Positions 1 through 11,559 of a stretch of 64,000 bases of DNA are shown one piece after another. Location: contig NZ_FWFL01000003.1 of the NCBI RefSeq assembly GCF_900172295.1, positions 310,001-374,000 on the forward strand, read 5' to 3'. The position numbers and the translations under genes were made by a program. The first letter of the stretch is position 1; the number at the start of each line of letters is the position of its first letter. This DNA comes from Roseovarius litorisediminis. Lineage in GTDB: Bacteria; Pseudomonadota; Alphaproteobacteria; Rhodobacterales; Rhodobacteraceae. The notes below the pieces were generated by a model. It ran no database searches, was not told the DNA's origin, and saw only the letters and a list, made by a program, of their open reading frames with translations.

Positions 1-683
1 CCAAGGTAATGGCGGGCGGCGAATTGCGGGCGATGCCGGCCGCGATGCATCGGGCCCGCCGGATGCGTCAGGCGTTGCAAGAGGAAATACCCGACAGCGA
101 CATCACTGCGGATGATTTCAGCCGTCTTGGTGAAAACTACATGGACGGGGTGCGGTCCGAGGGGATCAAATCGGAGTACGTGTCCGACAAAATGCCCTCA
201 AACTATCTGTATGCCGGTCTGATCGCGCTTGCCATGCCGCGCGCCAAAATCCTGTTCATGCGGCGGCACCCGCTGGATTGCCTGTTGTCCAACTATATGC
301 AGCATTTTGGCCAGAACCAGCCGTTCAGCACGGATTTCGACAATCTGGCACTGGTCTATGCCGAGTTTGACAAGATGGTAAATTATTGGACGAAAGTTAT
401 CCCGGATCGGGTTCGTGTCGTGAACTACGAAGATGTCACCACCGATTCCGAAGCCCAGATGCGCAGCATCCTAGACTGGGTCGGGCTGGATTGGGACCCC
501 GAGGTTCTGAACTACAAATCCTCAACCCGGCAGGTCAACACCGCGTCCCTGGCGCAGGTGCGCGAGCCGATCTACACCCGCTCGGTTGCGCGATGGAAAA
601 ACTATGCGCCTAACCTTGGCGGGTTGGCCAAACCGTTGGCAAAATATCTATCAGACGAGGATCTGGCCCTTTGCCAGGCATGA
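1..683 (+). CDS. Sulfotransferase family protein, 5' end cut by window edge
   Basis: This is the C-terminal part of a PAPS-dependent sulfotransferase. The reading frame is open to the left edge, so the true start lies outside the window. Counting from the Met codon at 9, residues 61-72 (DKMPSNYLYAGL) and 85-97 (RRHPLDCLLSNYM) match the substrate-loop and 3'-phosphate-binding region of bacterial sulfotransferases, often found behind TPR repeats. The N-terminal P-loop that binds the 5'-phosphosulfate is not in view, nor are any TPRs. The acceptor substrate cannot be read from this fragment. A CoA-transferase gene follows 40 nt downstream on the same strand. Confidence 0.8.
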   Translation, partial: KVMAGGELRAMPAAMHRARRMRQALQEEIPDSDITADDFSRLGENYMDGVRSEGIKSEYVSDKMPSNYLYAGLIALAMPRAKILFMRRHPLDCLLSNYMQHFGQNQPFSTDFDNLALVYAEFDKMVNYWTKVIPDRVRVVNYEDVTTDSEAQMRSILDWVGLDWDPEVLNYKSSTRQVNTASLAQVREPIYTRSVARWKNYAPNLGGLAKPLAKYLSDEDLALCQA

Positions 684-723
684 CCCCGTGAACCGGGAAC
701 CTTAACAATCGGGCCGTCTGCCA

Positions 724-1854
724 ATGAAACTTGACCGGGAACTGGATGGTCTTTTGGTTGTATCGCTGGAACAGGCGGTAGCCGCCCCTTATGCGGGGCT
801 GCTGCTGGCGGATGCCGGGGCGCGGGTGATCAAGATTGAGCGGCCCGAGGGCGATTTCGCCCGCGGGTATGACGCGGGGGCAGGTGGGCAAAGCGCGATA
901 TTTGCCTGGCTCAACCGGGGCAAGGAATCGATCCGTCTGAACCTCAAAGATGCAGACGACATGGCGGTGTTGCGGTCGATGCTGAGGCGCGCGGATGTGC
1001 TGCTGAGCAATCTTGCCCCCGGAGCGCTGGCGCGGATGGGGCTGAGTGGTAAGGCCCTGCGTAAGGACAATCCCGGCCTGATCACCTGCGCCATCACCGG
1101 GTATGGCGAAACCGGTGCTGCGGCAAAAAAGAAAGCTTACGATTTCCTTGTTCAGGCGGAAAGCGGGATTTGTTCGGTGACAGGAACCGAGGAAATACCA
1201 AGCAGGGTGGGCGTGTCGCTGACCGATCTGTCGACAGGTCTGACCGCCTTTTCGGCCATTTTGCGCGCGCTTATTCAGCGCGGACGCAGCGGGCAGGGTG
1301 CTGATTTGTCGATTGCGATGTTTGACGTGATGGCCGACTGGATGAACTTGCCGCTGATGGCACATCGCTATGGCGGCGGCGCGCCCCCGCGTACCGGGTT
1401 GCAGCATAGTTTCATAGCACCTTACGGGGCGTTTTGGTGCAAGGGCGGGGCGCAGGTGCTGTTGTCGGTGCAGAGCAACCGGGAATGGGCCGCCTTCTGT
1501 CACGATGTGCTGCAGAGGCCTGAACTGACAAGCGATCCAAGGTTTGCCGACAATCCGGTGCGCTATATCAATCGCTCGGATCTGGATGCGATCGTGAATG
1601 ATGTTTTTGGCAAGCTTGAGCGCGGCGCCGTGCTGGACCGCCTGGATCGCGCCGGGATCGCCAATGCCACGCTGAATTCGGTCGCGGACCTGTCAGAGCA
1701 TCCTTTCCTGTGCAATGCCAGCGCGGTCATTGGCGGGACCGAAATTGAAGTGGCTGCTTTGCCTGTCCGGTCCGGACCGGACACGCCAACAGCGGTGCCG
1801 GGACTGGGCGAGCACGACGATATCCTGCGCCGGGAATTCCCGGGCGATCCCTGA
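724..1854 (+). CDS. CaiB/BaiF (class III) CoA-transferase
   Basis: A 376-residue protein of the family III CoA-transferases, which move CoA between carboxylic acids through an aspartyl-CoA intermediate. The N-terminal Rossmann-like region (ADAGARVIKIERPEGD, about residues 30-44) is typical. Asp168 in LTDLSTG sits where the catalytic Asp169 of formyl-CoA transferase is found. Full length is slightly short of the usual 390-430. The acyl-CoA dehydrogenase gene begins 13 nt downstream, so the pair probably activates an organic acid as its CoA ester and then oxidises it. The substrate is not recognisable. I see no strong ribosome binding site before the ATG. Confidence 0.88.
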   Translation: MKLDRELDGLLVVSLEQAVAAPYAGLLLADAGARVIKIERPEGDFARGYDAGAGGQSAIFAWLNRGKESIRLNLKDADDMAVLRSMLRRADVLLSNLAPGALARMGLSGKALRKDNPGLITCAITGYGETGAAAKKKAYDFLVQAESGICSVTGTEEIPSRVGVSLTDLSTGLTAFSAILRALIQRGRSGQGADLSIAMFDVMADWMNLPLMAHRYGGGAPPRTGLQHSFIAPYGAFWCKGGAQVLLSVQSNREWAAFCHDVLQRPELTSDPRFADNPVRYINRSDLDAIVNDVFGKLERGAVLDRLDRAGIANATLNSVADLSEHPFLCNASAVIGGTEIEVAALPVRSGPDTPTAVPGLGEHDDILRREFPGDP

Positions 1855-1867
1855 GAAAGGCCAAACA

Positions 1868-3025
1868 GTGACCTACGCGCTAAATCATCCTGAAATCCGA
1901 GAAGGTATCACCCGTCTGTGCACCGGATTTCCCGGGTCTTATTGGCGGCAATGTGATCGCGATCAGGCTTATCCCGCGGAATTCGTTCAGGCCCTGACCA
2001 AAGAGGGGTATCTGGGCGCGCTGATTCCGGAAGACTATGGGGGGCTTGGTCTGACGCTGTCGGCCGGGGCGGCGATTCTGGAAGAGATCCATCGCGCGGG
2101 CGGGAATGCGGCGGCCTGTCATGCGCAGATGTATACGATGGGCACCGTCCTGCGCCACGGGTCGGACGAGCAGAAGGCAAAATACCTGCCGCATATTGCC
2201 GATGGATCGCTGCGCCTGCAGGCATTTGGCGTGACCGAGCCGACCAGCGGGACCGATACCACCGCCCTGCGTACCACGGCGCGGCGAGATGGCGACAGGT
2301 ATATCGTCAATGGCCAGAAAATCTGGACCAGCCGGGCGGAACATTCCGACCTTATGCTGTTACTGGCGCGCACAACACCGCGCGCCCAGGTACAAAAACG
2401 CACCGATGGTTTGTCGGTCTTTCTGGTCGATATGCGTGAAGCCGCCAAAGAGTCCCTGATAATCCGGCCCATCCGGACGATGATGAACCATGCCACGACC
2501 GAAGTTTATTTCGATAATCTTGAAATCCCCGTCTCCAGCCTTGTAGGCGAAGAAGGCAAGGGGTTTCGTTATATCCTGTCGGGGATGAACGCCGAGCGTA
2601 TCCTGATCTCGGCCGAGTGTATTGGCGACGCAAAATGGTTTATCCGCAAGGCCGCCGACTATGCCGGGGAGCGCGAGGTTTTCGGGCGCCCCATCGGACA
2701 AAATCAGGGTGTCCAGTTTCCGATCGCCCGGGCCTATAGCCAGATGCGGGCCGCCGAATTGATGGTCGCGCGCGCGGTTGCGTTGTACGAGGACGGCCAC
2801 AACCCTGGCGAAGAAGCAAACCTGGCCAAGCTTTTGTCCGCCGATGCCAGCTGGGCCGCAGCCGAGGCCTGTTTACAGACCCACGGCGGCTTTGGCTTTG
2901 CCGAAGAGTATGATGTGGAACGAAAATTCCGTGAGGCGCGGCTATATCAGGTGGCGCCGATTTCCACCAATATGGTCCTGAGTTATATTGCCGAGCATGT
3001 ACTGGGCATGCCGCGGTCCTATTAA
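1868..3025 (+). CDS. Acyl-CoA dehydrogenase family protein
   Basis: FAD flavoprotein of 385 residues, predicted to introduce an alpha-beta double bond into an acyl-CoA. The GTG at 1868 is chosen because GAGAAAGG lies 7-10 nt upstream. An upstream extension of the frame overlaps the preceding gene and reads as that gene's shadow. Signature 1 (FGVTEPTSGTDT, about 120-131) and the FAD-contact segment EREVFGRPIGQNQ (268-280) are present. The usual catalytic Glu in a C-terminal YEGT motif is absent: the equivalent stretch reads LYQVAPIST. Glu243 in GMNAERIL matches the alternative base position of isovaleryl-CoA dehydrogenase. It likely forms an operon with the CoA-transferase. Confidence 0.88.
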   Translation: MTYALNHPEIREGITRLCTGFPGSYWRQCDRDQAYPAEFVQALTKEGYLGALIPEDYGGLGLTLSAGAAILEEIHRAGGNAAACHAQMYTMGTVLRHGSDEQKAKYLPHIADGSLRLQAFGVTEPTSGTDTTALRTTARRDGDRYIVNGQKIWTSRAEHSDLMLLLARTTPRAQVQKRTDGLSVFLVDMREAAKESLIIRPIRTMMNHATTEVYFDNLEIPVSSLVGEEGKGFRYILSGMNAERILISAECIGDAKWFIRKAADYAGEREVFGRPIGQNQGVQFPIARAYSQMRAAELMVARAVALYEDGHNPGEEANLAKLLSADASWAAAEACLQTHGGFGFAEEYDVERKFREARLYQVAPISTNMVLSYIAEHVLGMPRSY

Positions 3026-3038
3026 CCCGTTAACCGGA

Positions 3039-4271
3039 TCAGTCCGTTTTGCCTGGTGCGCCCCCCTGAAATGCATTGCCGTTGGCATAATCGCAAGGCG
3101 CCTCCTGCATTTCCAGATGCAGGCCGGTACCGGTATAGGGATGGGCGCGGGCCAGGTCCTCGTCCACTTCTATCCCAAGGCCCGGGGCGTCGGAAGGTGT
3201 GACAAAGCCCCCCTCGACATGGATCGTTCCCTTGATCAGATCGTTGTGAAACCCGGTTTCAATCGACTCGGCCATCAGGATGTTGGGGATTGAGGCTGCA
3301 AGCTGGATATTGGCAGCCCATTCTACCGGCCCTGCATAAAGATGCGGGGCCATCTGGGCGTTATGAACTTCGGCGATGGCAGCAAGTTTTTTCATCTCCC
3401 ATATGCCACCTGCACGGCCCAGAGCGGGTTGCAGAATGCCAGCGGCCCCGGCGTGAAGCACAGCAGCAAATTCAGCTTTGGTGGTCAGGCGCTCGCCGGT
3501 CGCCACAGGGATGGTGACGGCGCGGGCGACCTTTGCCATTTCGGTGATATTGTCGGGTGGAATGGGTTCTTCGAACCACAGCGGCGAATACGGCTCAAGT
3601 GCTTTGCCCAGCCGGATCGCCCCGGCGGTGGTGAATTGACCATGGGTGCCAAACAGCAAATCCGCTTTGTCTCCAACAGCTTCGCGGATGGTTTTGCAGA
3701 AGGCGACAGATTGGCTGATATCTGACATGGCGGGCATGTGGCCGCCGCGCAGGGTGTAGGGCCCGGCGGGGTCGAACTTTATCGCAGTGTAGCCCCGCCC
3801 AATGCAGTCGGCGGCGGATTCTGCGGCCATCTCGGGTGAGTTCCAGAAGGCAGCGATGTCGTGATGCGGCAGCGGATAGAGGTAAGTATAGGCGCGGATA
3901 TGGTCATTCATCTTCCCGCCCAAAAGGGCATGGACGGGCCGTTCGCGGGCCTTGCCAAGGATGTCCCAACAGGCGATTTCGAGCCCTGAAAAGGCCCCCA
4001 TGACGGTCAGGTCAGGGCGTTGGGTGAAGCCGCTGGAATAGACGCGACGGAACATAAGTTCTATGTTTTCAGGGTTTTCGCCCTGCATGTGCCGCTCAAA
4101 CACATCCTCGATCACGACGCGCATCGCCTTGGGGCCGACAGAGCTGGCGTAACATTCTCCCCAGCCGGTGATACCAGTGTCGGTGGTCACTTTCACCAGT
4201 ATCCAATAACGCCCTCCCCAGCCGGGGGCAGGCGGGGCGGTGACGATGATGTCGAGGTCTTGTAAGCGCAT
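3039..4271 (-). CDS. Mandelate racemase/muconate lactonizing enzyme family protein
   Basis: Enolase-superfamily enzyme of 410 residues, probably acting on a sugar acid (dehydratase or cycloisomerase class). The N-terminal capping domain (about 1-120) is followed by the barrel. Visible barrel motifs are AIKFDP (163-168), GTHGQF (208-213), WFEEP (232-236) and the ATGERL loop (257-262). The THGQ segment places a His where galactonate-dehydratase relatives carry their catalytic His. The residue expected as the first carboxylate metal ligand appears to be Gly208, so metal binding may differ from the textbook MR group. It is convergent with the acyl-CoA dehydrogenase, stops only 13 nt apart. Substrate unknown. 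Confidence 0.85.
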   Translation of the reverse strand: MRLQDLDIIVTAPPAPGWGGRYWILVKVTTDTGITGWGECYASSVGPKAMRVVIEDVFERHMQGENPENIELMFRRVYSSGFTQRPDLTVMGAFSGLEIACWDILGKARERPVHALLGGKMNDHIRAYTYLYPLPHHDIAAFWNSPEMAAESAADCIGRGYTAIKFDPAGPYTLRGGHMPAMSDISQSVAFCKTIREAVGDKADLLFGTHGQFTTAGAIRLGKALEPYSPLWFEEPIPPDNITEMAKVARAVTIPVATGERLTTKAEFAAVLHAGAAGILQPALGRAGGIWEMKKLAAIAEVHNAQMAPHLYAGPVEWAANIQLAASIPNILMAESIETGFHNDLIKGTIHVEGGFVTPSDAPGLGIEVDEDLARAHPYTGTGLHLEMQEAPCDYANGNAFQGGAPGKTD

Positions 4272-4488
4272 GGGAGCTCCGGCGGTTGCTATTCAGGTAC
4301 GGTGCCTTGGTGCGAAGCAGGAGGCAAGCCCGAAACCGGCGGGTTCTGTCGCAGCTGGCGCTTTGTGCGGCTTGTAAGCTTTGTATGTGGATTTGCAGGG
4401 TCGGAAGGATGTAGCGCGCTGATGATGCGTGAATGTTTCTCGACAGAGTTTGCGGCGAAACCAGCGGCAGGGGACCCGAGGTTCTTTG

Positions 4489-7321
<2,833 letters not shown>

Positions 7322-7492
7322 GGTTTTCCCCCGATGTTTGCCTGCAGACTGAGCCGGATTCTGTACCCTTATCAAGGAAAATCGGGGCGTTGCGGCTAAT
7401 TTTTACCAGGGGCGAATGGGCGGCGTTCCGGGCCGGCATCAAAACTGCATTCCCAGAAAGCTGGATGGCCGAACGCCGGGCCAAGGTGTCTT

Positions 7493-8416
7493 TCAGAGTG
7501 GATTTTGCCTGAGGCGTCTGGTGTTGCGATGTGAGCGGGCCAATTCAAACAGCGCGCGGGTGGTGACAGAGGCAATGACCATTGCACCGCCCGTGATTGT
7601 CCAGTCTGTTGGGCGTTCCGAGATAAAGATCCACACCCAGATCGGACCCAGGGCAAACTCTAGCAGCATGAACAGCGTCAGTTCGGCCGCAACCAGCTGT
7701 TTCGCGGCGGCAATGAAAAGCGCGTTGGCCAGGCCAGACAGGACGCCGCCCAGCAGAAAACACAACGCAATATCATGCAGCGGGATATTCAGATCACGCC
7801 AGCGCAAAAGGCCTGAAATGACCATGATGACCAGCCCCGAGACGATCAGGGAGGGCAGCATTTCGATCCCGCGATGGCGCCGCACGACGATGGCGTAGCT
7901 GGAAAAACACAATGCAGTGACAAGCGCCATGACATTGCCATAGAGCGAGCCCGCACCGATGCCGCCCGCCACCATGACGCAGATGCCGCACAAGGCCGCC
8001 AGCATCGTGAAAACGGTCAGTCGTTGCAGGGACTCGCGCAGGAACAACCAGGCAAGGGCAGCGGTGAAAAACGGAATCGCACTGAGGATGAATAATGTAT
8101 TGGCCACCGTTGTGTTGGTGATGGATTGCAAGAACGCCAGCCCCGCCCCGGCAAGGAACGTGCCCGCCATCAGGCCGGGTCTGCCAATGCGCCGGACATG
8201 GGTCGGGGCACTGGCGCCATAGCGAAAGACCATGATCAACGAGACAGATACGATCAGGGCGATAGAGCGATAGAAGTTGATCTGCAACGGGTCGGCCAGA
8301 TCGATCTGGCGGATGACCAGCCCGCTGAAGCTGATGCTGACAGAACTGATCACCATCAACCCCATCGCATAACCCCGGCGACCGGGGGATTGAGCAAGGT
8401 CGGTTATGACGGTCAT
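7493..8416 (-). CDS. EamA/DMT-family inner-membrane transporter
   Basis: Integral membrane protein of 307 residues with about ten hydrophobic segments in two repeated EamA halves, the drug/metabolite transporter pattern. The first half ends near the short polar linker HRGIEML. The ATG at 8416 is preferred to an in-frame TTG 21 nt earlier. Such proteins export or import small metabolites, and substrate cannot be assigned. It sits between the TmpAB/dehydrogenase set and the catabolic set that ends with the enol-lactonase gene, all on the minus strand, with a gap of about 170 nt on each side, so it may be transcribed alone. Confidence 0.86.
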   Translation of the reverse strand: MTVITDLAQSPGRRGYAMGLMVISSVSISFSGLVIRQIDLADPLQINFYRSIALIVSVSLIMVFRYGASAPTHVRRIGRPGLMAGTFLAGAGLAFLQSITNTTVANTLFILSAIPFFTAALAWLFLRESLQRLTVFTMLAALCGICVMVAGGIGAGSLYGNVMALVTALCFSSYAIVVRRHRGIEMLPSLIVSGLVIMVISGLLRWRDLNIPLHDIALCFLLGGVLSGLANALFIAAAKQLVAAELTLFMLLEFALGPIWVWIFISERPTDWTITGGAMVIASVTTRALFELARSHRNTRRLRQNPL

Positions 8417-8565
8417 TTCACTGACCTGAGGTTGCAACTAAGCGCGGCATCGGGACACCCCTTTCAAGCCTCAGGGTATCCGAGGTTCAAGCACCGGGGC
8501 GTCGGAAACTGCGACAAGACAGGTCGTTTTAGCGCGTTTTACCGTGTTTTACGGGGGCGCTTTGA

Positions 8566-9354
8566 CTATTTATGCCCTGTGTCGTGCAGAAATTCCGTCA
8601 GCAGGCGGGCGTATTCGGTGGGCTGCTCAACGCAGGGCAGGTGGCCTGCACGGCGGATCAGCCGGAATTTCGAGCCGCGGATCAGCTCAACCGTTTCGCG
8701 CACCAGATCGGGCGGGGTTGAGCCGTCTTCGGTTCCGGCAATGCCCAGCGTGGGCAGGCGCAGCCCACTGGTGGGCGTGTAGAAATCGGTGCCGGAAATG
8801 GCAGCAGAACACCCGATATAACCTTCGGCTGGCTGGCTGGCCAGCATCCTGCGCCAGGGCAGGTATTGCCCTGAGTCACGAAAGGCGCGTGAAAACCAGC
8901 GCTCGCAAATGCTGTCGGCCAGCGCCTCGATCCTACCCGCCTGCACGGCGGCGATCCGTTCGTCCCACATGGCGGGCTGGCCGATCTTGGCGGCCGTGTT
9001 CGACAGGACCATGGCACGGATCTGGTCCAGCCGTTTGACAGCCAGCCCCTGTGCGATCATGCCACCGATCGACAGTCCGACAAAGACGCAATCGCGTACC
9101 TTCAGGTGATCCAGCAGGCATTCGGCGTCGCGTACTAATGTGCCCATCGAATAGGGGGCCGGCGGGCAATCCGAGCGACCATGGCCGCGTTTGTCATAGC
9201 GGATAATCCGCAGGCCGGCGGGCAACAGTGGCAGGATAGCATCCCAAAGATGAAGGTCCGTTCCCAAAGAGTTGGCGAAGACGACGGGCGGGCCATCGGG
9301 CGGGCCTTCGTCCAGGTAGTGCAGGCGGATGCTGCCAATTTCAACAAAGGGCAT
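8566..9354 (-). CDS. pcaD: Alpha/beta hydrolase, 3-oxoadipate enol-lactonase-like
   Basis: Hydrolase of 262 residues closely resembling 3-oxoadipate enol-lactonase, the beta-ketoadipate-pathway enzyme that opens the enol-lactone. Nucleophile Ser95 lies in GLSIGG, followed by the Asp-containing GTEDGSTPPDLV loop and the His of RRAGHLPCVEQP. The N-terminal HYLDEG...NSLGTDLHLWD pattern is typical of PcaD. The ATG at 9354 is chosen over an in-frame TTG seven codons upstream. The start is 17 nt after the stop of the upstream EEP-family gene, so it may be last in that operon. No other pca genes are in view, so the substrate could be a different lactone or ester. Confidence 0.72.
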   Translation of the reverse strand: MPFVEIGSIRLHYLDEGPPDGPPVVFANSLGTDLHLWDAILPLLPAGLRIIRYDKRGHGRSDCPPAPYSMGTLVRDAECLLDHLKVRDCVFVGLSIGGMIAQGLAVKRLDQIRAMVLSNTAAKIGQPAMWDERIAAVQAGRIEALADSICERWFSRAFRDSGQYLPWRRMLASQPAEGYIGCSAAISGTDFYTPTSGLRLPTLGIAGTEDGSTPPDLVRETVELIRGSKFRLIRRAGHLPCVEQPTEYARLLTEFLHDTGHK

Positions 9355-9371
9355 GGTCAGTACTTTCGGGA

Positions 9372-10574
9372 TCAATCCGACAGGTTGATATGGGCCATAA
9401 TCTGACCATGATCCGAGGCGAGTTTGTTATAGGGGGCCTCGGGGTGGCTACCGTCGGTCAGGTGGTCGTTGAAGGCGCTGAAATAGGTCATCTCGCCAAT
9501 GCGCCCGTCAAAGTCGGGGTGAAAATGGCGTGACAGGAACAGCTGGTCGATGGATTCGAAAACGCCGCCAAAGGCCGAAGTGTAGACCATGTCGCGGAGG
9601 GATTTGCGCACAAACAGCTTTTCCGCCGAATGCAGGCGGACTTTTTCGATGTCTTCGGTGATCTGGCGGTTTTGTTCCTCTGTGTAGCGGTCTGAACTGG
9701 CCTTGGCGTCGTGGCGCAGCATCCAGGCATAGTTTTTGAACGGTGTCTCACCAGCAATAATCTCGGAACTGACGGCATGTTCACCATCGTTGAAATCGCC
9801 CATGACCATGACCGGATTGCCCGCGCTGATTTCCTTGACGATCTCAGCGCGCAGCACCCAGGCCTCGGCCATGCGGCGCAGGGCCGAGCGCAGGCTGCCA
9901 AGGGCCCGACCCACAGGATCATATCTGGTCAGATCCTCTTCCGGGGCGAAATCGACACCTGCGGGCCGGATATATTCGCCCAGTTTGGATTTCAGGTGGC
10001 AGTTGAACACGGTGATCACCTTGCCGCCGATAGGGATGCGTACCTTGAGAATGGGGCGCGACAAGCGCTTGATGGTGTATTGCCCGGCGTCGTCGCCCTG
10101 CAGGCCGCGCAGGGGCTGGAACGGAATGGTCAGCGGCTGCGGCAGATCCTGAATGATCTCAGGGTCACCCGCAAAGCCGAAACGCGACAGGATCGCCACA
10201 CCGGGGCGGCGTTTCCCGGGCACGCCGGTGTCGGCGGCATTGGGGGCAAAGGCCAGGGCGGCGTCATGATAGGGCTCGACGCTGAGTTTGCGGAAAATGA
10301 CCTTGCGGTGATAGCGTTTGGATTTGTCGGGCACGGTGGCCGCGTTCAGTTGTGTGGCGCGCTGGTTCGTTTCTTCTATCACAGCGCGCAGGGCGTCTTC
10401 CTCGAATATCTCCTGAAAACCCACGATATCGGCGCTCATTGTCAATAGCTGGTCGGCCATCCAGTCTTCTTTCCACGCGTATTCTTCGGGCGTGTAGGTC
10501 TGGAATTCGTAATATTCCTTGTTGGGGCCAATCAGGTTCTTGACGTTGAAACTGGCAATCGTGAACTCGGTCAT
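9372..10574 (-). CDS. Endonuclease/exonuclease/phosphatase family hydrolase
   Basis: A 400-residue metal-dependent hydrolase of the EEP (DNase I-like) fold. The conserved pieces are in order: ASFNVKNL near the start (Asn10 as metal-site residue), GFQEIFEED carrying the metal-binding Glu, an HLKSK segment, MGDFNDGEH with the Asp/Asn pair, and the C-terminal SDHGQI. The substrate may be a phosphodiester, a phosphoinositide-like compound or nucleic acid, and I cannot choose. There is no signal peptide, so it should be cytoplasmic. The ATG at 10574 is 4 nt after the stop of the upstream dehydratase gene, which marks it as a coupled operon member rather than a free-standing nuclease. Confidence 0.83.
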   Translation of the reverse strand: MTEFTIASFNVKNLIGPNKEYYEFQTYTPEEYAWKEDWMADQLLTMSADIVGFQEIFEEDALRAVIEETNQRATQLNAATVPDKSKRYHRKVIFRKLSVEPYHDAALAFAPNAADTGVPGKRRPGVAILSRFGFAGDPEIIQDLPQPLTIPFQPLRGLQGDDAGQYTIKRLSRPILKVRIPIGGKVITVFNCHLKSKLGEYIRPAGVDFAPEEDLTRYDPVGRALGSLRSALRRMAEAWVLRAEIVKEISAGNPVMVMGDFNDGEHAVSSEIIAGETPFKNYAWMLRHDAKASSDRYTEEQNRQITEDIEKVRLHSAEKLFVRKSLRDMVYTSAFGGVFESIDQLFLSRHFHPDFDGRIGEMTYFSAFNDHLTDGSHPEAPYNKLASDHGQIMAHINLSD

Positions 10575-10578
10575 TGTG

Positions 10579-11559
10579 TCAGGTTCCGTATCTGGAAAGC
10601 GCGGTCTGATAAATTTCGGCATCGACATTCCCACCTGAAATGGTGGCGATGACTGTGTCGCCCTCTATCTGATCCTTGCGGAACAGCGCGGCGGCAAGGG
10701 CGGCGGCCCCGCCGGGTTCGGCCACAACCTTGAGCCGCGACCAGGCCAGTGTCATGGCGTGCAGGCATTCGTCTTCGGAAACTGTCAGACCGGGACCGCA
10801 GAGGCGCTTGAGGATGGGAAAGGTGATCTGGCCCGGCGCGGGTGTCAGGATGGCATCGCAGATATTGCCGGATTGCCGGTTATTGGTCTCGATATGCCCA
10901 GAGGCAAGCGAGCGGGTCACATCGTCGAACCCGATCGGTTCACATGGGCGCACCCGCAGGCCCGGCGCGTCGGCCTCAAGCGCCAGAGCGATGCCGGACG
11001 TCAGGCCTCCGCCGCCGCAACAGACCAGCATATCAGCCTGCGTAATGCCAAGCGCGTTGGCATCCTCGGCAATCTCAAGGCCGGTGGTGCCTTGCCCGGC
11101 GATCACCTGTGGTTCGTCATAGGGTTTGATCATGGTCAACCCGCGTTCGGCGGTCAGTTTTTCGCCCACGGCCTCGCGGCTTTCTCCGCCGGCGCGGTCG
11201 TAAAGCACCACCTCGGCACCCAGGGCGCGGGTATTGGCGATTTTCATTTGTGGCGCATCAGCGGGCATGATGATCACGGCAGGTGCGCCAAGTTCGCGCG
11301 CGGCTAGCGCCACGCCCTGTGCATGGTTGCCGCTGGAAAAGGCAATCACGCCGCGCGCGCGGACCTCGGGGTCAAGCGCTGACACAGCCGAGCGTCCGCC
11401 ACGGTATTTGAAGCTGCCGGTGTGCTGCAGGCATTCAGGTTTGATGAAGACGCGCCGCCCGGCAATTTCATCCAGAAACGGCGAACTGAGCAGCGGGGTG
11501 CGCCGGACGTGGCCCTTGAGCCTTTCAGCCGCGGCGCGGATCATGGTGATGTTGGTCAT
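10579..11559 (-). CDS. Threonine/serine dehydratase-like PLP enzyme
   Basis: Fold-type II pyridoxal-phosphate enzyme of 326 residues, the length of catabolic serine/threonine dehydratases and 3-hydroxyaspartate dehydratases. It lacks the C-terminal ACT regulatory domain of biosynthetic IlvA. Lys51 in GSFKYRGG forms the Schiff base, SSGNHAQG (74-81) contacts the cofactor, and the CGGGGLTSG loop binds the phosphate. Its start overlaps the stop of the upstream hydrolase by 4 nt (ATGA). Expected activity is removal of water and ammonia from a beta-hydroxy amino acid. Racemase activity, known in this subgroup, is also possible. Confidence 0.85.
   Translation of the reverse strand: MTNITMIRAAAERLKGHVRRTPLLSSPFLDEIAGRRVFIKPECLQHTGSFKYRGGRSAVSALDPEVRARGVIAFSSGNHAQGVALAARELGAPAVIIMPADAPQMKIANTRALGAEVVLYDRAGGESREAVGEKLTAERGLTMIKPYDEPQVIAGQGTTGLEIAEDANALGITQADMLVCCGGGGLTSGIALALEADAPGLRVRPCEPIGFDDVTRSLASGHIETNNRQSGNICDAILTPAPGQITFPILKRLCGPGLTVSEDECLHAMTLAWSRLKVVAEPGGAAALAAALFRKDQIEGDTVIATISGGNVDAEIYQTALSRYGT

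Noticed and set aside
610-1503. A 297-codon minus-strand frame
   Set aside because: Antisense to the CoA-transferase gene, with low-complexity basic composition.
3018-3035. TTAACCCGTTAACC considered as a CtrA site
   Set aside because: The TTAA boxes are 4 nt apart, not 7, and the place is between two convergent stops where no promoter is expected.
4272-4488. Possible small gene between the enolase-family gene and tmpB (plus-strand frame from 4302)
   Set aside because: No ribosome binding site, no conserved motif, and the frame runs into the antisense of tmpB.
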